Shown here in pieces: positions 19,283 to 29,662 of a stretch of 64,000 nt of DNA; positions within the stretch are counted from its first letter, which is position 1; each line of letters starts with the position of its first letter. The stretch is from Halomonas qaidamensis (lineage in GTDB: Bacteria > Pseudomonadota > Gammaproteobacteria > Pseudomonadales > Halomonadaceae). The notes beneath the pieces are model-generated. The model searched no databases, had not been told where the DNA came from, and saw nothing but the letters and a program-made list of their open reading frames with translations. The stretch covers positions 1,860,001 through 1,924,000 of the forward strand of contig NZ_CP080627.1 in assembly GCF_025917315.1 (NCBI RefSeq). The letters run 5' to 3'. The position numbers were made by a program, and so were the translations under genes.

Positions 19283-19320
19283 CTGTTGAGATAGCTGTTG
19301 AACCAAGTGTTGAGACAGTT
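19273..19320. repeat. 12-bp tandem repeat, four copies, at the end of the lipoprotein gene
   Basis: Four units beginning GTTGA with period 12 (starts at 19273, 19285, 19297, 19309). The first unit covers the last codons and the stop of the lipoprotein gene. Confidence 0.75.
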
Positions 19321-19381
19321 TTAAGATTGCTATTGAAACAGCCATTGCGCAAAAAACCTCAAGCAAAAAACCTTAAACTAC

Positions 19382-19408
19382 AAAAAAGCCCCTGGTGTGG
19401 GGCTTTTC
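19382..19408. terminator. bidirectional terminator
   Basis: AAAAAAGCCCC / GGGGCTTTT arms between the lipoprotein gene and convergent gcvT. Confidence 0.85.
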
Positions 19409-19427
19409 GTATTATCGATTTTTTACA

Positions 19428-20540
19428 TTACCCGCGATAGTAATTGGGCTTAACAAACGGCGTTGCCGCCACCGTCATAGGCAACTGTTTACCACGTACT
19501 ACCGCATAAACCGTTGTTCCTGGCACTTCCCATTCACGACCCACATAGCCCATAGCAATCGGCTTACCAACACTTGGCCCAAAACCACCCGAGGTGACTT
19601 CACCAATTTGGTTGCCCTCGGCATCCACTAACGAAGCTCCTTCTCTTACGGGCGCACGCCCTTCTGCTAACAATCCTACCCGCTTACGCGTATGATCTTT
19701 GGCCTCTACTTGGTGCAGAATAAGATCCGCCCCCGGGAAACCTGCTGGACGCTCACCACCATGACGCCGCGGCTTACCAATTGCCCAGATAAGTCCAGCT
19801 TCCACAGGCGTTGTCGTCATATCCATATCGTGCCCGTATAAACACAGCCCTGCCTCTAACCGAAGCGAATCCCGTGCTCCCAAGCCAATGGCTTCTACTT
19901 CCGGCGCTGCCAATAACTGCTCGGCGAATGCCTGACAGGCATCAGCAGCAACTGATATCTCAAAGCCGTCTTCCCCGGTATAACCGCTGCGACTGACCCA
20001 CACTTCCTGACCAGCTATCGTGAAACGCCCATGCTGCATAAACGTTAAATCACAGGCGGCTGGACACAAGCGCTGCATCACCTCTCGTGCTTGCGGGCCC
20101 TGCAAGGCCAGTAAGCCACGATCTACCACTTCGATGTGATGTGTGGAGCCAAGATTGGTGCGCAAATGAGCGATATCCTGCTCTTTGCAGGCCGCATTAA
20201 CGACCAGATAAAAGTGATCACCAGCATTGACGACCATGAGGTCATCAATTATTCCGCCCTCAGTGCTAGTTAGTAGACCATAGCGCTGCTCACCTTTATT
20301 TAATCCCACAAGATCTGCTGGAATCAGTGACTCAAGCGCCTCGGCTACCTTGTCGCCAGAAACAATTATTTGACCCATATGAGAAACATCAAACAGCCCA
20401 CATTGCTTGCGCGTGTGTTCATGCTCTTTTTTGACACCTAATGGATATTGCACCGGCATGTCATAACCCGCGAAAGGTACCATTTTGGCCCCTAGCGAAA
20501 GATGCAATTCATGGAGGGGCGTCTGCTTAAGGTTGGTCAT
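19428..20540 (-). CDS. gcvT: aminomethyltransferase (glycine cleavage T protein)
   Basis: A 370-residue protein that takes the aminomethyl group from lipoylated GcvH, releases ammonia and forms methylene-tetrahydrofolate. Family segments visible: MVPFAGYDMPVQYP, CGLFDVSHMGQI, the folate-side WVSRSGYTGEDGFEI, and LGARDSLRLEAGLCLYGHDMD. Normal length. It follows an AGCS amino-acid symporter by 93 bp on the same strand, while gcvH and gcvP lie divergently; all serve glycine use. Confidence 0.97.
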   Translation of the reverse strand: MTNLKQTPLHELHLSLGAKMVPFAGYDMPVQYPLGVKKEHEHTRKQCGLFDVSHMGQIIVSGDKVAEALESLIPADLVGLNKGEQRYGLLTSTEGGIIDDLMVVNAGDHFYLVVNAACKEQDIAHLRTNLGSTHHIEVVDRGLLALQGPQAREVMQRLCPAACDLTFMQHGRFTIAGQEVWVSRSGYTGEDGFEISVAADACQAFAEQLLAAPEVEAIGLGARDSLRLEAGLCLYGHDMDMTTTPVEAGLIWAIGKPRRHGGERPAGFPGADLILHQVEAKDHTRKRVGLLAEGRAPVREGASLVDAEGNQIGEVTSGGFGPSVGKPIAMGYVGREWEVPGTTVYAVVRGKQLPMTVAATPFVKPNYYRG

Positions 20541-20633
20541 GGGATTTCCTTGGTCGAGAAAGAGAAACGGGAAGCCATGACTGGCTTCCCGGCTCTATTA
20601 CAACTTACTGACCCCGATTACATTGAACAGGGC

Positions 20634-22052
20634 TTACTTATCATGATCAAGTGCTTCGCCTGGCAGCACTTCTTTACCAGCAAAGTAATCACGCGTCAGT
20701 TTGAATACTACCGGTGAAAGTAGCGCCAACGCGATTAAGTTCGGAATGGCCATCATAGCGTTGAAGGTATCGGCCATCAGCCAAATAAAACCAAGCTGCG
20801 CGATAGCGCCCAGCGGAATTGCCAAAACGAACAGCACGCGATACAGCATAATCGAACGTGTGCCGAACAGGAACTGAAAGCACTTCTCACCATAAAAAGA
20901 CCAGCCAAGGATAGTGGTAAACGCAAACACCGCCAAGGCCACTGCAACAATCTGATTTCCAAAACCGGGCAATGCAGCATCAAACGAAAGAGCGGTTAGC
21001 GATGCGCCTGCCTCACCATCAATCCACACTGTGGAGGTCAAAATAACCAATGCCGTAATGGTACAAACGATGATGGTATCGATAAAGGTACCCAGCATGG
21101 CGATAAGACCTTGGCGAACGGGGTTTTTGGTTTGCGCTGCTGCGTGTGCAATTGGCGCGCTACCTAAACCTGCTTCGTTCGAGAAAATACCGCGTGCCAC
21201 ACCAAACCGAATAGCTGCCATTACTGCCGCGCCAGCAAAACCACCCGCTGCTGCCATCGGATTAAAGGCGTAATAGAAAATCAAACCAAACGCTTCGCCA
21301 ATTTGGCTTGCGTTAACGATCAGTACTAATAGCCCAGCAATCACGTAAGCAATACCCATAATTGGCACTAGCTTACCGGCTACTTTTGCAATGCGCTTAA
21401 TGCCACCCAGAATGACAGCACCCGCTAGCACCATGATAATGACGCCGGTTAGCCAGTGTGGCACCCCAAAGGTGGAGTCCATGGCATCTGCCACCGAGTT
21501 AGACTGTACGGTATTACCGATACCAAAGGCAGCGATTGCCCCAAAAAATGAGAATAAACCACCTAGCCATAGCCACTTTTTGCCCAAGCCATTTTTGATG
21601 TAGAACATCGGGCCACCCACGTGGTACCCGGTACTGTCGGTTTCACGGTAACGCACTGCCAAAACGGCTTCGGCAAACTTAGTGGCCATGCCAACTAACG
21701 CAGTGATCCACATCCAGAACACTGCACCGGGGCCACCCAGCGCAATAGCGGTTGCCACGCCAGCAATATTACCGGTGCCAATCGTTGCAGAAAGCGCCGT
21801 CATTAGCGCATCAAAAGGCGAAATTTCACCGTCACTGTCTGCTTTGCTTGTTGTTGCTTTATCAGCATCAGCGGTGCCAGGTTTCGGGTCTCGACCTTGC
21901 CACATTAGCTTGAAACCTACACCGAGCTTTCTAATCGGCATTAGTTTCAAGCCAATCTGTAGGTATATCCCCACACCTAGCAACAAGATCAACATTAACG
22001 GTCCCCAAACGACGCCGTTAATCGCCCCCAAGAGGCTAGTTAAAGTTTCCAC
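20634..22052 (-). CDS. AGCS-family sodium:amino acid (alanine/glycine) symporter
   Basis: A 472-residue membrane transporter of the alanine or glycine:cation symporter family. The family signature region GTGNIAGVATAIALGGPGAVFWMW and the later AIRFGVARGIFSNEAGLGSAPIAHAAA are clear, spread over about ten membrane segments. Given the link to gcvT downstream on the same strand, glycine import for cleavage is the best guess. Substrate cannot be fixed by sequence alone. Confidence 0.93.
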   Translation of the reverse strand: METLTSLLGAINGVVWGPLMLILLLGVGIYLQIGLKLMPIRKLGVGFKLMWQGRDPKPGTADADKATTSKADSDGEISPFDALMTALSATIGTGNIAGVATAIALGGPGAVFWMWITALVGMATKFAEAVLAVRYRETDSTGYHVGGPMFYIKNGLGKKWLWLGGLFSFFGAIAAFGIGNTVQSNSVADAMDSTFGVPHWLTGVIIMVLAGAVILGGIKRIAKVAGKLVPIMGIAYVIAGLLVLIVNASQIGEAFGLIFYYAFNPMAAAGGFAGAAVMAAIRFGVARGIFSNEAGLGSAPIAHAAAQTKNPVRQGLIAMLGTFIDTIIVCTITALVILTSTVWIDGEAGASLTALSFDAALPGFGNQIVAVALAVFAFTTILGWSFYGEKCFQFLFGTRSIMLYRVLFVLAIPLGAIAQLGFIWLMADTFNAMMAIPNLIALALLSPVVFKLTRDYFAGKEVLPGEALDHDK

Positions 22053-22463
22053 TCAATTCTCCTTACCCTGTTCATTAGCTGATTTATTATGGGTGTCGGG
22101 CAGTCAGGCTGCCTTCATTCAATGTCGCTGTATCATCAAACGTTCCCACCATAGCGCGTCTCGCGCTTTGAAAAAACGCATGATCTGCATGTTTTACACC
22201 ATTTTCCTAGTGCGCATCCATCGTAATGTCGCAACTTGGCAGAGAAAGCATCTGTTTTTACAACTTGCGACAGTCACAAAGCAACTGGCAACGCGACGTA
22301 ATGAATTTACCACCATGGGGTGTTTAAGAAATTTGTTTCCGATTGGAAACACGTTAATATAGGACACCAATCGCCTTACTCAGAGCAGGCCAATAGTCGC
22401 CAAGGCGAACGACAGACGTTAGTATGCTCCTGTCCAGACAACTGTTTCATAAAGGGAATCATC
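22053..22463. promoter_or_regulatory. divergent regulatory region between the AGCS symporter and gcvH
   Basis: A 411-bp region that must carry promoters for both directions. No glycine-riboswitch core was found on either strand. A small hairpin-like repeat TTTCCGATTGGAAA lies at 22336-22349. Regulation is probably by a protein, but no operator was identified. Confidence 0.4.
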
Positions 22464-22853
22464 ATGAGCAATCTTCCTGCTAATCTTCGTTATGCCGAAA
22501 GCCACGAATGGGTACTCGACCATCAAGATGGTACCGTCACAATCGGCATTACTGATCATGCCCAAGAAGCACTGGGCGACGTTGTTTTTGTTGAGTTGCC
22601 AGAAGTCGGCCAAGAACTCAATAAAGGTGTTGAGTTTGGCGTCATTGAATCTGTTAAAGCAGCCTCTGATTTATACTCGCCAGTAAACGGCGAAGTTATC
22701 GAAGTTAACGAAGCGCTTGAAGATTCACCTGAAACCGTTAACGAAGCCCCTTATGAAGGCGGCTGGATCATGAAAGTGCGCTTGGCAGACACAGCCCTTG
22801 ACGGCTTGTTAGACGCAGACGCTTATCAAGCGACGCTTAGTTCAGACGATTAA
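22464..22853 (+). CDS. gcvH: glycine cleavage system H protein
   Basis: A 129-residue lipoyl-domain shuttle protein. The lipoylated lysine is Lys65 in [12 protein letters not shown]. The start at 22464 ([16 protein letters not shown]) has AAAGGGAA upstream; the frame extends upstream without family similarity. It carries the aminomethyl intermediate between GcvP and GcvT. gcvP follows 78 bp later. Confidence 0.97.
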   Translation: MSNLPANLRYAESHEWVLDHQDGTVTIGITDHAQEALGDVVFVELPEVGQELNKGVEFGVIESVKAASDLYSPVNGEVIEVNEALEDSPETVNEAPYEGGWIMKVRLADTALDGLLDADAYQATLSSDD

Positions 22854-22860
22854 TTAGCCG

Positions 22861-22893
22861 GAAAGCCTGCATCCTGCAGGCTTTCTAGTTTTG
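22861..22893 (+). terminator. stem-loop between gcvH and gcvP
   Basis: Arms GAAAGCCTGCA / TGCAGGCTTTC around a 3-nt loop, followed by the T-poor TAGTTTT. It may partly terminate or stabilise the gcvH message, letting GcvH be made in excess of GcvP. Confidence 0.6.
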
Positions 22894-22931
22894 CCGCTGC
22901 ACGGTTTTCTCATTACGTTCGGAACCTTCCC

Positions 22932-25826
22932 ATGCCATTTGAAACACGCCGTTTGGCCGAACTGGCCGACCACGATGCTTTTATCAAACGCCACAATGGG
23001 CCTAGCCCCGCTGACGTCGACACCATGTTAAAAGCGCTCAATATGCAGCGCATGGAAGACCTAATTGAGCAAACCGTGCCTAGCGATATTCGCCTGGGCC
23101 GCGAGTTAGCCTTAGACGACCCGCGCAGCGAAGCAGAAGCGCTAGACTACTTAAGCCAGCTAGCGCGCCAAAACCGCGTTGCCAAAAATTATATTGGTCA
23201 AGGCTATTACGGCACTCACATGCCCGCCGTCATACAGCGCAATGTGCTGGAGAACCCAGGCTGGTATACCGCCTATACGCCCTACCAACCAGAAATTTCC
23301 CAAGGCCGCCTAGAAGGCCTGCTTAACTTTCAGCAGGTCATTATGGATTTAACCGGCATGGAGCTTGCCAATGCTTCACTACTTGACGAAGCAACCGCCG
23401 CTGCTGAAGCAATGGCACTTTGCAAGCGTAGCAATAAAAAAAGTAAGTCCAATGCTTTTTTTGTTGCCGATGACCTGTTTCCGCAAACGCTAGACGTGAT
23501 AAAAACTCGCGCGGAGTTCTTTGGTTTTGAGCTTATCAGTGGCCCTGCCGCTACGCTGGCAGAACATGATGTGTTTGGCGCACTGGTACAGTACCCCTCC
23601 GCCAGTGGCAATATTACCGATATCTCGCCTCTGCTAAGCGCTGCCAAAGAACACGGCATCATGACTTGCGTCGCCACGGACCTACTGAGCCTAGTACTAC
23701 TTAAAGAGCCAGGAGCAATGGGGGCTGATATCGTCGTCGGTAACTCTCAACGTTTTGGGGTTCCCATGGGCTTTGGTGGCCCGCACGCTGCCTTCTTCGC
23801 CACATCGGACAAATTAAAACGCTCAATTCCTGGCCGCATTATCGGTGTATCTAAAGATAGCCGCGGTAACACTGCATTACGCATGGCCATGCAGACCCGC
23901 GAGCAGCATATTCGCCGCGAAAAAGCGACCTCTAATATCTGTACTGCTCAGGCATTACTGGCCAATATTGCTGGCTTCTACGCCACTTACCATGGTGCTG
24001 AAGGCTTACGCAAAATTGCAGGCCGCGTGCATCGCCTCACTACCTTGCTAGCAGAAGGTCTTAAGCAAGCGGGTATCACATTAGCTAACGACAGCTGGTT
24101 TGACACGCTGCGTCTTACCCAAGTGGATGCCGGTAAGATTCATGGCCGTGCCATGACCCATGACATCAACCTACACTATTTCGCCAATGGCGATGTGGGC
24201 ATTAGCTTGGATGAAACCACGACGGCTCATGACGTCGCGACGCTACTTGATGTCCTGTTAGGCGATGAGCACGGCTTGTCAGTGGCAGCGCTCGATGAAA
24301 AAGTCATTAACGACAAGATCAGTGGCATTCCAGCGGCATACCATCGTGATAGCAGCTTTTTGCAACACCCCACCTTTAAGCGCTATCGCAGCGAAACTGA
24401 GATGCTGCGTTACTTGAAACGTCTCGAGAATAAAGATCTTTCCTTGGCCCATGCCATGATCCCGCTGGGATCGTGCACTATGAAGCTAAATGCTACCAGT
24501 GAAATGATCCCGGTCTCCTGGCCTGCGTTTGCGCACCTCCACCCATTCGCTCCTCGCGATCAGGTGGCAGGCTATCATCAAATGATTGATGAGCTAGCCG
24601 CTTTCTTAGTGGAAGTAACGGGTTACGATCATATTTCTATGCAACCCAACTCAGGTGCCCAGGGTGAATATGCGGGCTTGCTGGCCATTCGCCGCTATCA
24701 GGCAGCCCAAGGGGAAGCCCATCGCGACGTGTGCTTGATTCCCAGCTCAGCCCACGGCACTAACCCTGCCTCTGCGGCTATGCTTAGCATGGACGTGGTG
24801 GTGGTTGAGTGTGACGCTAACGGTAACATTGACCTAGATGATCTGACACGCAAAGCCGAGCAGCACAGTGATCGACTTTCTGCGGTGATGATTACGTATC
24901 CGTCTACCCATGGCGTATTTGAGTCCCATGTGCGTAAGGTGTGTGATGTGGTTCATCAGCACGGCGGACAAGTGTACGTAGACGGCGCTAACATGAATGC
25001 TCAGGTTGGTTTAACGCGCCCCGGTGATTTTGGTGGCGATGTTTCTCACCTCAACCTGCACAAAACATTCTGCATTCCCCATGGTGGCGGTGGCCCAGGC
25101 ATGGGGCCAATTGGCGTCAAAGCTCATCTTGCACCTTTCGTCTCCAATCATGTGGTCACGCCTATTAATGGCGTTAACCCTGAAAACGGTGCTGTCTCCG
25201 CTGCGGCATTTGGCAGCGCGTCGATTCTACCCATTTCGTGGGCTTACATTAAGATGATGGGCGCACGTGGGCTTCGTGAAGCAACCGAACTGGCTATTCT
25301 TAATGCCAACTATATTGCCAAGCGATTAGAGAATGCCTACCCGATTCTCTACCGCGGTCAGAACGGCAATGTGGCACACGAGTGCATTATCGACATTCGT
25401 CCGCTGAAAAGTGCGTCTGGTATTAGTGAGGAAGATATTGCCAAGCGTTTGATGGATTACGGTTTCCATGCGCCCACTATGTCGTTCCCCGTTCCAGGAA
25501 CGTTAATGATCGAGCCAACAGAGTCTGAGTCACTCTACGAAATCGATCGTTTCTGTGATGCCATGATTGCAATACGCGAAGAAGTTGCTCGTGTAGAGAG
25601 TGGTGAGTGGCCGCTGGATAATAATCCGTTAGTGAATGCCCCTCATACTCAAGCAGATTTGATGGACAGCGAATGGCAGCGCCCCTATGACCGCAAACTT
25701 GGCGCTTTCCCAACAGACGCCGTCGCTGCGTCTAAGTATTGGCCTGCGGTTAACCGCGTTGACAACGTATTTGGTGATCGGCAGCTCATCTGCTCTTGCC
25801 CAAGCATTGACGAATACCGCCGCTAA
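22932..25826 (+). CDS. gcvP: glycine dehydrogenase (decarboxylating), P protein
   Basis: A 964-residue homodimer-type P protein that decarboxylates glycine with pyridoxal phosphate and loads the aminomethyl group onto GcvH. Both halves are present: N-terminal [17 protein letters not shown] and the C-terminal half with the PLP lysine, Lys711, in HLNLHKTF followed by the glycine-rich [13 protein letters not shown]. Full family length. Terminated by a stem-loop at 25848-25891. Confidence 0.98.
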   Translation: MPFETRRLAELADHDAFIKRHNGPSPADVDTMLKALNMQRMEDLIEQTVPSDIRLGRELALDDPRSEAEALDYLSQLARQNRVAKNYIGQGYYGTHMPAVIQRNVLENPGWYTAYTPYQPEISQGRLEGLLNFQQVIMDLTGMELANASLLDEATAAAEAMALCKRSNKKSKSNAFFVADDLFPQTLDVIKTRAEFFGFELISGPAATLAEHDVFGALVQYPSASGNITDISPLLSAAKEHGIMTCVATDLLSLVLLKEPGAMGADIVVGNSQRFGVPMGFGGPHAAFFATSDKLKRSIPGRIIGVSKDSRGNTALRMAMQTREQHIRREKATSNICTAQALLANIAGFYATYHGAEGLRKIAGRVHRLTTLLAEGLKQAGITLANDSWFDTLRLTQVDAGKIHGRAMTHDINLHYFANGDVGISLDETTTAHDVATLLDVLLGDEHGLSVAALDEKVINDKISGIPAAYHRDSSFLQHPTFKRYRSETEMLRYLKRLENKDLSLAHAMIPLGSCTMKLNATSEMIPVSWPAFAHLHPFAPRDQVAGYHQMIDELAAFLVEVTGYDHISMQPNSGAQGEYAGLLAIRRYQAAQGEAHRDVCLIPSSAHGTNPASAAMLSMDVVVVECDANGNIDLDDLTRKAEQHSDRLSAVMITYPSTHGVFESHVRKVCDVVHQHGGQVYVDGANMNAQVGLTRPGDFGGDVSHLNLHKTFCIPHGGGGPGMGPIGVKAHLAPFVSNHVVTPINGVNPENGAVSAAAFGSASILPISWAYIKMMGARGLREATELAILNANYIAKRLENAYPILYRGQNGNVAHECIIDIRPLKSASGISEEDIAKRLMDYGFHAPTMSFPVPGTLMIEPTESESLYEIDRFCDAMIAIREEVARVESGEWPLDNNPLVNAPHTQADLMDSEWQRPYDRKLGAFPTDAVAASKYWPAVNRVDNVFGDRQLICSCPSIDEYRR

Positions 25827-25847
25827 TACTTAATACTGGCGAACTCT

Positions 25848-25891
25848 AAACGCTCCTGACGCTCGTTATTCGGGCATCAGGGGCGTTTTTT
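25848..25891 (+). terminator. terminator after gcvP
   Basis: Arms around AACGCTCCTGA / TCAGGGGCGTT with one mismatch, then T6. It overlaps the stop of the convergent LysR gene. Confidence 0.75.
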
Positions 25892-26768
25892 CTTGCAGAC
25901 GTTGACGATGAAAACCCTCTAACAGTTTTTCATACCGTTTTGGCAACACGGAGTCTCGTCGACGCAACAAGTAAAGCACTTCATTGATCCCTTGGGGTAA
26001 TGCCAATGCTTTTACCTGGCGCTGCCAAGGAGAAGTTTCCAATACCAAACGAGACACCACGGTAAAACCGAGACCACGCGCAACCGCATCTAGCACCATG
26101 CTCACTTCGTTGGTAAACCCTTGATGACGAAAATGAGTCATTGAACGAAATTCGTCTGGATAATTGGCGCGCAACAGTGCATTGGCGTGATTAATACCGT
26201 CGTAGTAATTAAGAAAACCAATACCCATTAGATCGGATAGCGTGCTGCCAGCAAAATCAGCGGGTACGACTAAGCATAGTGGCTCTTTATGCCATACCGT
26301 ACAGGTAAGCTCAGTATGATTAACCTGCTCAGTCACGATACCAATATCGTAGCGGCCTTCAAGCAAGTCATTAACGATTTCATGATTAAACGCAAAACTG
26401 TAATTGACCGTTAAGTTGGGATGCATCTGCTGCTGGCCAAGAATAAAAGGATAAAACATAAGCCCAACGCTTCCAGGGGAGGCAATCCGGCACTCGCCGC
26501 TATCAAGCGAGTCATCATCTAACCCATGGCGAAACTGTTCATGTTCAGCAAACAGTTTTAAGGCGTAATCATAAGCCCTGCGGCCAGACTCTGTTAACGT
26601 AAAACTTCGCCCCTTTCTTTCAATCAGTGGTTTATCTAAATAGCTTTCCAACTTACGAATGTGCTGGCTGACGCCAGGCTGCGTCATCTCCAAACGGCGC
26701 GCGGTACGTGTGAAGCTCCCCGTTTCTACCAACGTTATAAACGTCCGAAAATACTGGGCATTAAACAT
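25866..26768 (-). CDS. LysR-family transcriptional regulator
   Basis: A 300-residue LysR regulator with the N-terminal helix-turn-helix FTRTARRLEMTQPGVSQHIRKLE and a C-terminal effector domain. It is convergent with gcvP and divergent from ppnN (175 bp between starts). It may act on ppnN or on itself; the target is not visible. Confidence 0.92.
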   Translation of the reverse strand: MFNAQYFRTFITLVETGSFTRTARRLEMTQPGVSQHIRKLESYLDKPLIERKGRSFTLTESGRRAYDYALKLFAEHEQFRHGLDDDSLDSGECRIASPGSVGLMFYPFILGQQQMHPNLTVNYSFAFNHEIVNDLLEGRYDIGIVTEQVNHTELTCTVWHKEPLCLVVPADFAGSTLSDLMGIGFLNYYDGINHANALLRANYPDEFRSMTHFRHQGFTNEVSMVLDAVARGLGFTVVSRLVLETSPWQRQVKALALPQGINEVLYLLRRRDSVLPKRYEKLLEGFHRQRLQEKTPLMPE

Positions 26769-26943
26769 AATAAAGCGCCATCTTAACTAGCCACCATGTG
26801 CTTTCAACGAACGTACAGGGTAGCACAAACCACCTACTAAACGGATGCTAGGCTGGATCGCGGCACTTTTGCTTGAATTCAGTCGGTAATGGTCATGATA
26901 GTATGTAGATTCATTAATACTATGATTAGGGACAGCCAGACTA

Positions 26944-28326
26944 ATGACGCAACTCCCAGAGCCACGGGCAACTATTTCCAGCATTATTTCCCCAGAGGGA
27001 AGCCTTGAAGTACTTTCTCAGCATGAGGTTAATCGCTTAAAAAGCACCTCTAAGAGTGGCTTGCACGATTTACTGCGCCGCTGTGCACTTGCAGTACTTA
27101 ATTGCGGCAGCCCAACCGATGATAGCGTAGCCATAATGGAAGCTTACAAGGACTTCGATATTGAAGTTCTACAACAAGACCGTGGCATTCGTCTTAAGCT
27201 GACCAACGCGCCTGCCGAGGCGTTTGTAGACGGACGTATGATTCGCGGTATTCGCGAACATCTCTCATCGGTTCTGCGCGACATTGTTTATGTTTACAAC
27301 GAAATCCAGCACCACAAGCGTTTTGACCTGACCACCGGAGAAGGCACCACCAACGCGGTGTTTCATATCTTACGTAAGGCCGGCACCCTAAAACCCGGCC
27401 TTGAACCCAGTTTGGTGGTGTGCTGGGGCGGCCACTCCATTTCCAGGGAAGAGTATGAATACACTAAAGATGTCGGTTATCACCTAGGTCTGCGGGAGTT
27501 AGATATCTGTACGGGCTGCGGACCGGGTGCTATGAAAGGCCCCATGAAAGGAGCTAACGTTGCCCATGCCAAACAGCGTCGCAAGGATGGTCGCTATTTA
27601 GGCATTTCTGAGCCTGGCATTATCGCCGCTGAAGCGCCCAACCCGATTGTTAACGAACTGGTTGTTATGCCTGATATCGAAAAGCGCCTGGAAGCCTTTG
27701 TGCGCTTAGGACATGGCATTATTGTCTTTCCTGGTGGCGTTGGCACAGCAGAAGAAATTCTATACTTGCTGGGCATTCTGCTTCACCCCAGCAACCACGA
27801 CATTCCCTTCCCTCTCGTATTTACCGGCCCAGCCGACTCCGCTGCCTATTTCCAGAAAATTGATGAATTTTTGGTTTATACATTGGGCGAGGATATCCGC
27901 CGCTACTACACCATTATTACCGGTGACCCAGTGGCCGTTGCACGCAAGATGCGCCAGGAAATCGACGAAGTTGCTAACTTCCGCCGTACGCACCAGGATG
28001 CATTCTATTACAACTGGCGGTTAACCATTGCCCGCGACTTCCAGGCACCCTTTGAACCCACCCATGAAGCCATGCGCGGCCTTGCCCTTCACCGCCAACA
28101 GCCTACCCATGAGCTGGCAGCTAACCTGCGACGCGCCTTTTCAGGCATAGTGGCAGGTAATGTTAAAGAGCCCGGCATTCGCGCCATTGCAGCCCATGGC
28201 CCCTTTAAGCTAACCGCTGAACCAGCACTCATGCAGCGCTTAGATGAGCTGTTAACTTCGTTTGTCGCCCAAGGACGCATGAAGCTTGACGGGCAAGCTT
28301 ATACACCCTGCTATGTTCTAAAGTAA
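26944..28326 (+). CDS. ppnN: pyrimidine/purine nucleotide 5'-monophosphate nucleosidase
   Basis: A 460-residue LOG-superfamily protein of the PpnN (YgdH) type, which splits nucleoside 5'-monophosphates into base and ribose phosphate and responds to (p)ppGpp in E. coli. The Rossmann-like core has CWGGHSISREEYEYT, CTGCGPGAMKGPMKGA and the LOG motif PGGVGTAEE near residue 266. N-terminal and C-terminal extra domains bring it close to the E. coli length of 454. Confidence 0.93.
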   Translation: MTQLPEPRATISSIISPEGSLEVLSQHEVNRLKSTSKSGLHDLLRRCALAVLNCGSPTDDSVAIMEAYKDFDIEVLQQDRGIRLKLTNAPAEAFVDGRMIRGIREHLSSVLRDIVYVYNEIQHHKRFDLTTGEGTTNAVFHILRKAGTLKPGLEPSLVVCWGGHSISREEYEYTKDVGYHLGLRELDICTGCGPGAMKGPMKGANVAHAKQRRKDGRYLGISEPGIIAAEAPNPIVNELVVMPDIEKRLEAFVRLGHGIIVFPGGVGTAEEILYLLGILLHPSNHDIPFPLVFTGPADSAAYFQKIDEFLVYTLGEDIRRYYTIITGDPVAVARKMRQEIDEVANFRRTHQDAFYYNWRLTIARDFQAPFEPTHEAMRGLALHRQQPTHELAANLRRAFSGIVAGNVKEPGIRAIAAHGPFKLTAEPALMQRLDELLTSFVAQGRMKLDGQAYTPCYVLK

Positions 28327-28365
28327 CGTACTGTTTTAAAGTAACGTACAGTTCTAAAGTGACGC
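28315..28365. repeat. 18-bp tandem repeat over the ppnN stop codon
   Basis: Three units starting GTTYTAAAGTRACG with period 18 (28315, 28333, 28351). The first unit contains the ppnN stop. Confidence 0.75.
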
Positions 28366-28430
28366 ATTTAGCAAAATCATTATCTGTTAGGCACAGTAAC
28401 CGCTGTGCCTGATCCGTCAGGAAACTCCCA

Positions 28431-29156
28431 GTGATTATTGCTCTTTTAACGCTAGTTGCAGCAGGCATCGTCAAAGGTGCTATCGGTTCCGGTGTACCCG
28501 TTCTCGTAGTACCTGTACTTACCATGCTATATGACGTGAAGCTGGCGATTGCTGTGTTGATTGCGCCCAATTTGTTTAGCAATGTTTTACAGGTATGGCA
28601 ATATCGGCACCATCTGTTACCGCTGCGTTTTCTTGCCGCTTTCTCTCTATCAGGTGGGTTAGGCATTGTACTCGGCACCTGGGGGCTAGTCGTGCTATCA
28701 CCCACGCTTTTATCACTGGGTGTCGCGACTGCGATTGTGCTCTATTTAGTAGTTAAACTGGCTAATCGTCAGGTAATTCTTCCTTTCACTACCGCTAAGC
28801 GCGTTGTAATGCCTGTCGGTTTGCTAGCTGGCGTACTGCAAGGCGCGGCGGGCATGTCTGCGCCCGCATCCGTAACATTTCTTAACGCCATGCAGCTAGA
28901 GCGTCAGGTATTTATTGGCTCTATTTCAGTCTTTTTTGTCGCGATTACCTGCGTTCAAATACCGGCACTACTAAGTGCGGAAATACTCACACTGGAACGC
29001 GCATATTACAGTTTCATAGCACTATTCATCATTCTTGCCGCCATGCCAATTGGCGCGCGGCTCGGCAAACGCCTACCACATCGCTGGTTCGATAATCTCA
29101 TCATGCTGCTGTTAGCGAGTATTGCGGTAAAAATCATTGTAGATGCTGTACTTTAA
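28431..29156 (+). CDS. TSUP-family (TauE/SafE) membrane permease
   Basis: A 241-residue membrane protein with about seven to eight hydrophobic segments and two copies of the family's glycine-rich motif, near GIVKGAIGSGVPVLVVPVL and GVLQGAAGMSAPASV. TSUP proteins move sulfite, sulfonates or other small anions. The start is GTG at 28431 with CAGGA upstream. Substrate unknown. Confidence 0.88.
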   Translation: MIIALLTLVAAGIVKGAIGSGVPVLVVPVLTMLYDVKLAIAVLIAPNLFSNVLQVWQYRHHLLPLRFLAAFSLSGGLGIVLGTWGLVVLSPTLLSLGVATAIVLYLVVKLANRQVILPFTTAKRVVMPVGLLAGVLQGAAGMSAPASVTFLNAMQLERQVFIGSISVFFVAITCVQIPALLSAEILTLERAYYSFIALFIILAAMPIGARLGKRLPHRWFDNLIMLLLASIAVKIIVDAVL

Positions 29157-29276
29157 TGTACGAGCGCTTCACCCTTGGGCAAACATGGCGTCAAACCGCT
29201 ACACTCATGGTGCAGTACTCAAACCTTGCCAGCATAAGCAAGCGGGAGACCACCCACCAAGGAAAGGATAAACAGA

Positions 29277-29477
29277 ATGGAAATGATTAATCAGCTTCAA
29301 GACGGCAAAACCAAAGCATTCGCCAAGCACTGCTTTGAACGCTATTCGCCTGAAGAGCTAAATGCCGCTTCAGAAGGCGCACCAGATCAAGATGAAATGG
29401 CGCACTGGGAAATTACCGCAGGCCAATGGGAAGAAGCCGTTGCAACTGCGCTCGCAGATCACAAAGCGCAAGGCTAA
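29277..29477 (+). CDS. small acidic protein of unknown function
   Basis: A 66-residue soluble acidic protein rich in Glu, Ala and Asp, with no recognised motif. A strong AAGGAAAGGA ribosome-binding region upstream and an efficient terminator downstream show a real, independently expressed gene. A second ATG two codons later could also serve as start. Confidence 0.75.
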   Translation: MEMINQLQDGKTKAFAKHCFERYSPEELNAASEGAPDQDEMAHWEITAGQWEEAVATALADHKAQG

Positions 29478-29501
29478 ATAAGCGGCACCTGTGATTATAT
29501 T

Positions 29502-29551
29502 AAAAACGCCACCTACATTAGCTACTCGCTTAACGTAGGTGGCGTTTTTTT
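29502..29551 (+). terminator. strong terminator after the small acidic gene
   Basis: Arms AACGCCACCTAC / GTAGGTGGCGTT (within 29505-29546) followed by T7; the A-run before it makes it usable on both strands. Confidence 0.9.
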
Positions 29552-29592
29552 GGGTCTTGCTGTTTTACTTACCTTTTGTATTTATGCCAGCT

Positions 29593-29635
29593 GTACTTAG
29601 ACCAAAAGTGCTTAGACCCAAAGTGCTTAGACCAG
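29593..29635. repeat. 15-bp tandem repeat near the end of the P-type ATPase gene
   Basis: Three units of GTRCTTAGACC with period 15 (29593, 29608, 29623), just beyond the ATPase stop. Confidence 0.7.
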
Positions 29636-29662
29636 TTTGTACGATCATCAGTCTGCACATAA

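Noticed and set aside
21031..22362. Plus-strand frames opposite the AGCS symporter
   Set aside because: They are antisense shadows of a clear membrane transporter gene.
22053..22463. Glycine riboswitch upstream of gcvH or the AGCS symporter
   Set aside because: The conserved glycine-riboswitch core motifs are not visible on either strand in this region.
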